NCBI RefSeq assembly: GCF_000196175.1
Contig: NC_005363.1
Coordinates: 868,001-932,000, forward strand
Length of the DNA stretch: 64,000 bases
Direction: 5' to 3'
Source: Bdellovibrio bacteriovorus HD100
Lineage (GTDB): Bacteria > Bdellovibrionota > Bdellovibrionia > Bdellovibrionales > Bdellovibrionaceae
The notes under the pieces are model-generated. The model searched no databases and was not told the DNA's origin. It saw nothing but the letters and a program-made list of their open reading frames with translations. This document shows positions 41,726-49,362 of the stretch, piece by piece (the first letter of the stretch is position 1; the number at the start of each line of letters is the position of its first letter). The position numbers and the translations under genes were made by a program.

Positions 41726-44455
41726 ATGGCCAAAAAAAGTGACGCAACAGATGGTATCAAGCTTGTCATCGTGGAGTCTCCCACGAAGGCAAAGACCATT
41801 CGCAAGTTCCTGGGAAGAGATTATGTGGTGGAGTCCTGCATGGGCCACATCCGTGACCTTCCTCAGTCCGCAAAAGACATCCCGGAAAAGGTGAAAAAAG
41901 AAAAGTGGGCGCAACTCGGCGTGAACGTCGATAAAAACTTCGAGCCCCTTTACTGTGTTCCCAAGGACAAAACCAAGGTCGTCAAAAACCTGAAAGACAA
42001 ACTTGAAGAAGCCTCAGAGCTGTACCTCGCGACGGATGAAGACCGCGAAGGGGAATCCATCAGCTGGCATTTGTTGGAAGTGCTAAAACCAAAAGTTCCA
42101 ACCAAGCGCATGGTGTTCCATGAGATCACCAAAGACGCGATTCAAAAAGCCCTGAAAGACACCCGTGAGATCGACTTCAACCTGGTGCGCGCCCAAGAGG
42201 CCCGCCGTGTTCTGGATCGTTTGGTGGGTTACACGATTTCTCCGCTACTCTGGAAGAAGGTAGCTTACGGCCTTTCTGCGGGCCGCGTTCAGTCCGTGGC
42301 GGTGCGCCTGATCGTGGAAAGAGAACTTGAGCGCGTGCGCTTTAAAAAGTCCTCTTACTGGGGTGTGCTTGCGGAACTGAGCAAAGACGGTGTCAGCTTT
42401 GAATCCCGTCTGCAGCAATACAAAAATCAACGTGTGGCCACCGGTAAGGACTTCGACGGTCTGACCGGTCAACTGACGGCAGGTAAAGACGTTCTGGTTC
42501 TGGATGAAAAGACTGCGGGCAAGTTGTCCATGGATCTGAAATCCGGCAACTGGCAGGTGACGGATGTCGAAGAAAAACCGACCTTCCGTAAACCAGCGCC
42601 TCCGTTCATCACGTCCACTTTGCAGCAGGAATCCAATAGAAAATTGGGTCTAAGCTCGCGTGAAACCATGCAAGTGGCGCAGAAACTGTACGAACAGGGT
42701 TTCATCACCTATATGCGTACGGATTCCACATTCCTTTCCAACGAAGCTATCACGGCTTCCCGTGATTGCATCGAAAGCAAGTACGGAAAAGAGTATCTGA
42801 CTCCGCAGCCGCGCAATTACGCCGCGAAAAAAGTCAAAGGCGCCCAAGAGGCCCACGAAGCGATCCGTCCTGCCGGGAACCAGTTTATGGATCCGGATGA
42901 AACAGGTCTGACCGGGACTCAGTTCCGTCTGTATGACCTGATCTGGAAACGTACGATTGCGTCCCAGATGGTGGATGCCCGTCAGAAACAAGTCAGCGCC
43001 AAAATCACCGTGGGTGATGCGTTGTTTGGGGCTTCCGGTATGACCATTGAATTCCCGGGCTTCTTGCGAGCGTACGTGGAAGGCAGTGATGATCCAGAAG
43101 CAGATCTGGCTGAACGTGAAGTGCGTCTGCCGGCTTTGAAAGTCAAAGACGGTGTGAAGTGCGCGAAACTGGATCCCACATCCCACGAAACCAAACCACC
43201 GGCTCGTTATACAGAGGCAAGCCTTGTTCAAACGATGGAAAAAGAGGGCATCGGCCGTCCGTCCACGTACGCTTCTGTTATCGGAACTATCATTGACCGT
43301 GGTTATGTTCGTAAGAACGGAACGGCATTGGTGCCGACGTTCACGGCGATGATCGTTTCTAAATTATTAAGTCAGTATTTGTCCCAGTATGTGGATTTGG
43401 GCTTCACTTCCGAAATGGAACAGAGCCTGGATAATATCGCCGACGGGGAACTGGATTGGGAAAGTTACCTTGCGTCCGTGTACAAAGGCCCTAAGGGCTT
43501 GCGTGCCATGGTCGACAATCAAGGTGACAAGATTGATCCAAACGAGGCCCGTACAATGACTTTGGAAGGCATGGATAAATATAAATTCCACGTCGGCCGT
43601 TACGGTGCTTATGTGACCACTCAGCGTGACGGTGAAGACGTCAGCGCGTCCTTGCCGGACAATGAATCTCCGGCGGATATCACGCCCGAGATCGCAGAAA
43701 AACTGATCGACCAAAAAATCAACGGGGCGGATTCTTTGGGGAACGACCCGGAAACAGATCTGCCGGTGTATGTTCTGAATGGCCGCTATGGTCCTTATGT
43801 TCAGTTGGGGGACGTGACTCCGGAAGACGACAAGCCGAAACGTGCGTCGTTGCCGCCGGGCACTCAGCCAGAACAGGTGGATCTGGCAATGGCGCTCAGC
43901 CTGTTGCAATTGCCAAAGACCTTGGGGACTCACCCGGGCACGGGCAAAGACATCAAAGCGGGCTTGGGTCGTTTTGGTCCGTTCGTGGTTCACGACGGCG
44001 ACTATCGTTCGATTCCAAAAGGTGAAAGCATCTTTAATATCACCTTTGAAAAAGCCATGGAGATGCTGGCTCAGCCTAAAAAGGGACGTGGTCGTGCAGC
44101 TCCATTGAAAGAGCTGGGCGCGCATCCGGATTCAGGCGATGCGATTCAGGTCTTCAATGGTCCTTACGGTCCGTACATCAAGTGCGGCAAGGTCAATGCG
44201 TCTTTGCCAGAGGGTGCGACGCCAGACACGGTGACCCTGGAGCAAGCTGTTGCTTTGATCAATGAAAAGGGCCCGGCAAAAGGCAAAGGTAAAGCTAAAG
44301 GAAAGGCGAAAGCTGCTCCGAAAGCCAAAGCCGCTAAAGCTGATGGCGAAAAGCCTGCTGCAAAAAAGCCCGCTTTGAAGAAAGCTGCTAACGCCAAAGA
44401 AAAAGCCGAAGCTTTGGGTGTCAAAAAAGTAGTCACTCGCAAGTCCAAGAAGTAA
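41726..44455 (+). CDS. topA: DNA topoisomerase I
   Basis: A 909-residue type IA topoisomerase that relaxes negative supercoils. The Toprim domain has IVESPTKAKTIRKFLG and ATDEDREGESISWHL; the active-site Tyr lies in GFITYMRTDSTFLS. The C-terminal third has repeats of the Toprim_Crpt/C-terminal type (FHVGRYGAYVT, VLNGRYGPYVQLGD, RFGPFVVHDGDY, FNGPYGPYIKCGK) instead of the zinc fingers of E. coli TopA. It ends in a Lys/Ala-rich tail of about 60 residues, which in other bacteria adds processivity. Length and domain set fit the actinobacterial-like class. Confidence 0.96.
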   Translation: MAKKSDATDGIKLVIVESPTKAKTIRKFLGRDYVVESCMGHIRDLPQSAKDIPEKVKKEKWAQLGVNVDKNFEPLYCVPKDKTKVVKNLKDKLEEASELYLATDEDREGESISWHLLEVLKPKVPTKRMVFHEITKDAIQKALKDTREIDFNLVRAQEARRVLDRLVGYTISPLLWKKVAYGLSAGRVQSVAVRLIVERELERVRFKKSSYWGVLAELSKDGVSFESRLQQYKNQRVATGKDFDGLTGQLTAGKDVLVLDEKTAGKLSMDLKSGNWQVTDVEEKPTFRKPAPPFITSTLQQESNRKLGLSSRETMQVAQKLYEQGFITYMRTDSTFLSNEAITASRDCIESKYGKEYLTPQPRNYAAKKVKGAQEAHEAIRPAGNQFMDPDETGLTGTQFRLYDLIWKRTIASQMVDARQKQVSAKITVGDALFGASGMTIEFPGFLRAYVEGSDDPEADLAEREVRLPALKVKDGVKCAKLDPTSHETKPPARYTEASLVQTMEKEGIGRPSTYASVIGTIIDRGYVRKNGTALVPTFTAMIVSKLLSQYLSQYVDLGFTSEMEQSLDNIADGELDWESYLASVYKGPKGLRAMVDNQGDKIDPNEARTMTLEGMDKYKFHVGRYGAYVTTQRDGEDVSASLPDNESPADITPEIAEKLIDQKINGADSLGNDPETDLPVYVLNGRYGPYVQLGDVTPEDDKPKRASLPPGTQPEQVDLAMALSLLQLPKTLGTHPGTGKDIKAGLGRFGPFVVHDGDYRSIPKGESIFNITFEKAMEMLAQPKKGRGRAAPLKELGAHPDSGDAIQVFNGPYGPYIKCGKVNASLPEGATPDTVTLEQAVALINEKGPAKGKGKAKGKAKAAPKAKAAKADGEKPAAKKPALKKAANAKEKAEALGVKKVVTRKSKK

Positions 44456-44463
44456 TTTGTTCA

Positions 44464-44483
44464 CCCCCCTTTTCCGAGGGGGG
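44464..44483 (+). terminator. Possible terminator of topA
   Basis: CCCCCC (44464-44469) pairs with GGGGGG (44478-44483) just after the topA stop. It lacks a T-run, so it may act as a weak or factor-assisted terminator. Confidence 0.45.
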
Positions 44484-44546
44484 AATCTCTGATAAATTCG
44501 TTCCGCATAGTTACAGATCCCATCACTGGGCATCGAAAGGTGTGTT

Positions 44547-45446
44547 ATGAGCGACAGTCCCCTGAAGGGACAATTGGAGTTAGGAATCAACCGTTCCAAG
44601 GAGAAGGATAGAAACTTCCACCTTGGCGGTCGCAGTTTCTATTTCTTCGATTTCGACGACAACATCGCCTTTTTGACGACGCCGCTGATTCTTTTCCATA
44701 AAAACGACAAATCTGAAGTGCAGATCTCCAGCGGGGACTTTGCCCAGCACCATCAAACTATTGGCAGCAGTGGTCCCTTTGCGGACTATAATATCGACTA
44801 TTGCGATGTGACCGGCACCTTCCGTAATTTCCGTGACCACCATGTGGATGAACTGGAAAAACTGGAAGGCAAAAAGCAAATTTTCGTGCAAGACGTGGCC
44901 GCGGCTTTGGGTTATCCCGACTTCCAATGGAAGGGGCCTTCCTGGGAGTGTTTCTATCACGCGGCCTTTAATCAGCGCCCGCTGTCTGTGATCACGGCCC
45001 GTGGTCACCATCCGGAAACAATGAAAGACGGTATTCGGGTCTTTGTTCAGAAAAAAGTTCTGCCATTGGAGCCCAACTATCTTAGTGTGTATCCGGTGAG
45101 TCATAAAGAGACACGTCAGCTTCTGGGTGATTCGGACTTCAAAGAAGGCACTGCAGAATTAAAACAAAGAGCCATCCGCGCCAGCGTGGAGCAGGCCATT
45201 GATCTTTATGGTTACAATCCGCATCACCGCTTCGGGATGTCGGATGATGATCCAAAGAATATCCAGCTGATTGTTGAGGAAATGACTCGACTAAAGGCGA
45301 GATTCCCCGAGATGTCGTTCTTTATGATCGAGACTCAGCATGGCAGTTTCATCAAGCATGAGGTCAAATTGAACGGCCTTCGTGGCGACAAAGTGGAAAA
45401 CCTTTCCCAGCTATCCTTCTTCGAAGAAGATCGACGAAAGTCTTAA
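44547..45446 (+). CDS. HAD-like hydrolase, unusual motif I
   Basis: A 299-residue protein with a HAD-like core: FYFFDFDDNIAFLTTP in place of DxDxT (Asp, Asp and Asp/Asn present), SVITARGHHPETM as motif II, and FGMSDDDPKNIQL as motif IV. Motif III is less clear. It may be a phosphatase with an unusual cap, or a polynucleotide-kinase-type phosphatase. AAAGG lies upstream of the ATG. It stands alone between topA and the Prc-like protease. Confidence 0.75.
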   Translation: MSDSPLKGQLELGINRSKEKDRNFHLGGRSFYFFDFDDNIAFLTTPLILFHKNDKSEVQISSGDFAQHHQTIGSSGPFADYNIDYCDVTGTFRNFRDHHVDELEKLEGKKQIFVQDVAAALGYPDFQWKGPSWECFYHAAFNQRPLSVITARGHHPETMKDGIRVFVQKKVLPLEPNYLSVYPVSHKETRQLLGDSDFKEGTAELKQRAIRASVEQAIDLYGYNPHHRFGMSDDDPKNIQLIVEEMTRLKARFPEMSFFMIETQHGSFIKHEVKLNGLRGDKVENLSQLSFFEEDRRKS

Positions 45447-45565
45447 GAATCCTTTCTACGTCCTAATTTATGACGTGCTTCATAAATTGAATGCTCTCAG
45501 CTAATTATTTGATAATCTAATGCAATTAGGACTGCTCCCGTTCGGGGAGCCATGGAAGGATCAGC

Positions 45566-47587
45566 ATGAGTTCATTCTCAAAAGGCGTTAGAGGTTTCAT
45601 CATTGCCGGATCATTGGCAGTTTCATCTTTGGCATCGGCCCAACTGAAAGAAGGCCTGGAGTGCCGTTACCTGACAGTGATTGAACAGGGCTTCCTTGCC
45701 AACCACGTGAAGTATTCCAACCGCGACACCGATCTGCAAAACCGTGTGATCGAACAGTATCTGAAACGCCTGGATCCTTCCAAAATCTATCTGACTCAAG
45801 GTGATGTCGATGCGATTCGCAAATCTGCGGGCAACGTTTTTGATAAAACCAAAAACCGTGACTGCTCGTTCCTGGATGCAGCTCAGAAAATCGTTCTGGA
45901 GCGCGTGAAAGACCGTTCTGAATTTGCTAAAAAATATCTGGGCAAAGACTTCAAGTTTGAGTCTTCCACAGAATTCACTTTTGATCCGGAAAAGAAAACC
46001 TGGCCGAAGGATTCTGCTGACGCCAATGAATATCTGAAAAAGTATATCCAGTTCCAGATCGGGAACTACATGGCGACAGACATGAAAATGGATGAAGCCA
46101 AAAAGAACGTGATCAAAAACTATGAGCGTGCAGTGAAAAGAACCGCTGACACCACCCAGGATGATCTGTTCTCTGGTTACCTGGATTCCTTTGCTCGCGC
46201 GTTGGATCCACACTCCAGCTTCTTCTCTCGCGATGTGCTAGAGGACTTCGAAATTCAGATGCGTTTGTCCTTGGAAGGTATCGGCGCGACACTTTCTTCC
46301 CAGGATGGTTTCACAGTTGTGGAACAACTGGTTCCGGGCGGGGCGGCAGCGAAATCCGGCCTGATTGAGCCACAGGATAAAATCGTGGCTGTCGGTCAGG
46401 AAAAAGGCGCGATGGAAAATGTGATCGACATGGATTTGAAAGACGTTGTCAAAAAAATCCGTGGTAACAAGGGCACGAAAGTGCGCCTGACTATTTTGAG
46501 AAAATCCGGTGAAGGCAAAAAACGTTTTGATGTCACTTTGACCCGTGAAAAGGTGAACCTGGAGGACGAAGCAGCGTCCATCATCTATCAGGATCGTGAA
46601 ATCAACGGTCAGAAAAAGAAAATCGGTGTTATCAACTTCCCATCCTTCTATGCGGATTCCCGTCGTGGCGGCAGATCTTCTGCGGCTGACATGAAAAAGC
46701 TGATCAAGGAAGCCAACGAAAAGAAAGTCGACGGCCTGGTACTGGATCTTTCCAACAACGGTGGCGGTTCTCTTGAAGATGCGGTGAAAATCGCGGGTCT
46801 GTTCTTCCAGACCGGGAACGTGGTGAAGCAGTCCTCCAAAAATGAAGGCCGTGCGGAATCCGCACTTCGCGACACAGATCCAATGGTGGACTGGTCAGGT
46901 CCGCTGGTGGTATTGACCAGCCGTATCTCTGCTTCCGCTTCCGAGATTGTGTCTGGTACTTTGCAGGATTATAAACGTGCCGTTGTCGTGGGTGGTGATC
47001 ACACTTACGGTAAAGGTTCTGTTCAGTCCGTACTTCCAATTCCGAACAACCTGGGCGCGATCAAAGTGACTGTGGGTATGTTCTTCGTGCCGGGTGGTAA
47101 ATCCACTCAGCACCGTGGTGTGGATGCGGATATCGTTTTGCCAGGCCCGTTCAGTGCGGATGACATCGGCGAAAAATACATGGATTACTCTTTGCCGCCA
47201 AAAACGATTGAGTCCTTCCTGTCTCCGGATGCTTACGTGAAAGAAGGCCCGGGCGCTTGGAAAGAGATCAAACCAGAGTGGCTGAAGTCCCTGCGTGAAA
47301 GATCCGGTGAGCGTGTTGCTAAGAATGATGAATTCAAAAAAATCGTTGAAGAGCTGAACAAAGCCAAAGCCCGCGGTAAAGTGATCCGCGTGAGCGAAGT
47401 TCTTAAAGACAAGAACGAAAAAGAAAAGAAAGACAAAGCTAAAAAGACCGCTAGCAAGGCCAAGAAAAACGAAGAGTATTTGAAGCGTCCTGACATCATG
47501 GAAGCGGAAAATGTTCTTCTGGATCTGATTCAGCTTGAGGACGGGAAATCCTTGGTGCCTCAGCAGAAACAGGCCAACGCCAAGTAG
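45566..47587 (+). CDS. C-terminal processing (tail-specific) protease, Prc-like
   Basis: A 673-residue S41 protease. A signal peptide (VRGFIIAGSLAVSSLASAQ) sends it to the periplasm. Then come a helical N-terminal domain with LDPSKIYLTQGDVD, a PDZ domain (LSLEGIGATLSSQDGFTVVEQLVPGGAAAKSG), and the catalytic core with Ser in SRISASASEIVSG (near 457) and Lys in YGKGSVQSV (near 482), which form the Ser-Lys dyad. A C-terminal Lys-rich helical domain (WLKSLRERSGERVAKNDEF) matches Prc/DUF3340. Prc trims penicillin-binding protein 3 and cell-wall enzymes; in Bdellovibrio relatives such proteases may also act on prey. A terminator follows. Confidence 0.94.
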   Translation: MSSFSKGVRGFIIAGSLAVSSLASAQLKEGLECRYLTVIEQGFLANHVKYSNRDTDLQNRVIEQYLKRLDPSKIYLTQGDVDAIRKSAGNVFDKTKNRDCSFLDAAQKIVLERVKDRSEFAKKYLGKDFKFESSTEFTFDPEKKTWPKDSADANEYLKKYIQFQIGNYMATDMKMDEAKKNVIKNYERAVKRTADTTQDDLFSGYLDSFARALDPHSSFFSRDVLEDFEIQMRLSLEGIGATLSSQDGFTVVEQLVPGGAAAKSGLIEPQDKIVAVGQEKGAMENVIDMDLKDVVKKIRGNKGTKVRLTILRKSGEGKKRFDVTLTREKVNLEDEAASIIYQDREINGQKKKIGVINFPSFYADSRRGGRSSAADMKKLIKEANEKKVDGLVLDLSNNGGGSLEDAVKIAGLFFQTGNVVKQSSKNEGRAESALRDTDPMVDWSGPLVVLTSRISASASEIVSGTLQDYKRAVVVGGDHTYGKGSVQSVLPIPNNLGAIKVTVGMFFVPGGKSTQHRGVDADIVLPGPFSADDIGEKYMDYSLPPKTIESFLSPDAYVKEGPGAWKEIKPEWLKSLRERSGERVAKNDEFKKIVEELNKAKARGKVIRVSEVLKDKNEKEKKDKAKKTASKAKKNEEYLKRPDIMEAENVLLDLIQLEDGKSLVPQQKQANAK

Positions 47588-47617
47588 TGTGATTTGAGGA
47601 AACGTTTGTTGTTGTTG

Positions 47618-47652
47618 AAGCCCGGAGCCACAGTCTCCGGGCTTTTTTTATT
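47618..47652 (+). terminator. Intrinsic terminator after prc-like gene
   Basis: AAGCCCGGAG (47618-47627) and CTCCGGGCTT form a 10-bp stem with loop CCACAGT, followed by a run of T. Confidence 0.92.
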
Positions 47653-47732
47653 TGTCTTCGCGAACAGAAGTTCGGTCCAGAAATGTATTAAGGGGTCCAG
47701 AGTGGATGACTTGTAATTGTTAAAAAAAATTG

Positions 47733-47774
47733 ACGTACGACACACTGAAACAGTGGAGGGTTTATGTCGTACGT
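47733..47774 (+). promoter_or_regulatory. Hairpin over the ribosome-binding site and start codon of the TPR/barrel gene
   Basis: ACGTACGACA (47733-47742) pairs perfectly with TGTCGTACGT (47765-47774). Inside, CACTG-AAA-CAGTG (47743-47755) makes a second stem stacked on it, leaving GAGGGTTTA (47756-47764) as a one-sided bulge that holds the ribosome-binding site and the A of ATG. The T and G of the start codon are in the stem. Such a fold could control translation or, as DNA, be a protein site. Confidence 0.6.
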
Positions 47775-49353
47775 TTTAGGTCTTCTGCTTTTGTGCGTTG
47801 TTGTGCAGGTCTCTGCAGCATCCGCCCCATCGTCTGGCTCTGTCGAGCAATTGCGAATTTTTCTGAACCAGAACCCTTATGACAACAATGTCCGTCGCCA
47901 CCTGATTGAAAAACATCTGGAGCTTCATCAAAGCGCTGAAGCTCATGCGGAGTTTGCCTCTTACAAGAAGTTGGATCCCCATCTGAACGTCGATGGTGGA
48001 AATGCCCTGCAGATGCGGCTGGATATGCTTGATGGAAAGTTTGGTGCTGCCAAACACCTAGCCTTGAAACTATTGACTGTGCCCCAGCTGGGGGCGGAAG
48101 ACCGCTACCGAGCACATTTAACTTTGGGCGATCTGGCCTATGTTCACTTTACCTCGGGGGATGCGGTTTCCCGCTATAAAAAAGCTCTTTCCGTCAAGCC
48201 GGTCCCGGAGGCGAAACATCGACTGGCGCGTGCTTACCTTCAGAACAAAAAGTACGGCCGTGCTCAGGGTATACTGAGCGACCTGATCGGAGTGGGCTAC
48301 GCCTCGGATCCGGTTCGTTACGATTATCTGCAAAGTTTGCTGGAGGCCGGACAGAACCAGGCCGCAGCCCTGCGTTTGAGTCAATGGTACAGCGAAGAAC
48401 CGGGCAATCCATGGATTGTGACAGCCCATGCGCGTTTTTTACTAAGTCTGGGACAGGACGAATCGGCGCGTATGATACTTCAGCAGTATGCTGAGATCTA
48501 TCAACCAACTACGGAAATCGATGAGCTGTTGCGAAGCACTCAGCCGCAGCGTACTCCAACGGCGGAGACCGTCATGGTGCTTGGGCTGCGCCCGGAGATG
48601 CCGGTCAATGCAGGAGTGGTGCGGGGAGCTGCCTCTGCCGGAGAGGCCGCGGGGAAGCAGGCAATGGAATCGTCTTTGAGCCCGCGACACTGGCAGATGC
48701 AGGCCGTGGCTGGATATCAGATGATTAATAACCGGGTGGAAGGGCAGGGATTTAATTCCCTGCTAAGTCCCGAGGCGGGTTACGTTGCAGGTGTTGCCGC
48801 CGAAACTGACAATGAAGGTTCCGCCTATTCCTTTGTGGGCAGGGCCCGCACGTCTTGGCAAACCTATAAAATTCCTTCTGGGCTTCAGCAGAATGGAGAC
48901 CGGTCTCAGGCATTTGATATTGCCGGAGGACTGCAGACCCTGTTGGCAGCCGACTGGCAGTTGCAAATGCAGCTTAACTATCGTTCACGCAGTGGCATTG
49001 AGTCGGCGACCAACACTTATGTGTCAGGTTATCAGATGCTGGGTGTGCAGGCGGGAGTTTCTAAAACCTGGCAGCTTCGTTTTCCGTGGAGCTTTGAAGT
49101 CCACGCTGATCTGACTTTGCCCGTGTACTTTACCGAGTCCACGGCCGAATCAGGTCAGTTGCGGTTTGGCTATTTTTCAAGCCTGCAGGCACTGGCGCAG
49201 TATCCGCTGCGTGAAGGACTGGCCTTTCGCGCAGGTTTGGGTCTTGTGCGCAACGAGATTCAGTTCAATGGCAATGGGTCCCGCGGTGTGACCGATGCCA
49301 CAGATTCCGAAGAAGGTTTGATGATTCCAGTCAGTCTTACGTGGGTTTATTAG
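47764..49353 (+). CDS. Outer-membrane protein with TPR domain and C-terminal beta-barrel
   Basis: A 529-residue exported protein with a signal peptide (MSYVLGLLLLCVVVQVSAASA). Residues about 25-260 form TPR-like helix pairs (AHAEFASYKKLDP, RYRAHLTLGDLAYVHF, AKHRLARAYLQNKKYGRAQGIL). Residues about 300-529 are alternating beta-strand segments with aromatic ends (QMQLNYRSRSG, SFEVHADLTLPVYF, LRFGYFSSLQ, PVSLTWVY), and the C-terminal Tyr fits the outer-membrane insertion signal. TPR-barrel fusions include transport and assembly factors; this one is unknown. It starts in the hairpin described above and is followed 9 bases later by the lipoprotein gene. Confidence 0.78.
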   Translation: MSYVLGLLLLCVVVQVSAASAPSSGSVEQLRIFLNQNPYDNNVRRHLIEKHLELHQSAEAHAEFASYKKLDPHLNVDGGNALQMRLDMLDGKFGAAKHLALKLLTVPQLGAEDRYRAHLTLGDLAYVHFTSGDAVSRYKKALSVKPVPEAKHRLARAYLQNKKYGRAQGILSDLIGVGYASDPVRYDYLQSLLEAGQNQAAALRLSQWYSEEPGNPWIVTAHARFLLSLGQDESARMILQQYAEIYQPTTEIDELLRSTQPQRTPTAETVMVLGLRPEMPVNAGVVRGAASAGEAAGKQAMESSLSPRHWQMQAVAGYQMINNRVEGQGFNSLLSPEAGYVAGVAAETDNEGSAYSFVGRARTSWQTYKIPSGLQQNGDRSQAFDIAGGLQTLLAADWQLQMQLNYRSRSGIESATNTYVSGYQMLGVQAGVSKTWQLRFPWSFEVHADLTLPVYFTESTAESGQLRFGYFSSLQALAQYPLREGLAFRAGLGLVRNEIQFNGNGSRGVTDATDSEEGLMIPVSLTWVY

Positions 49354-49362
49354 GGGGACGTT

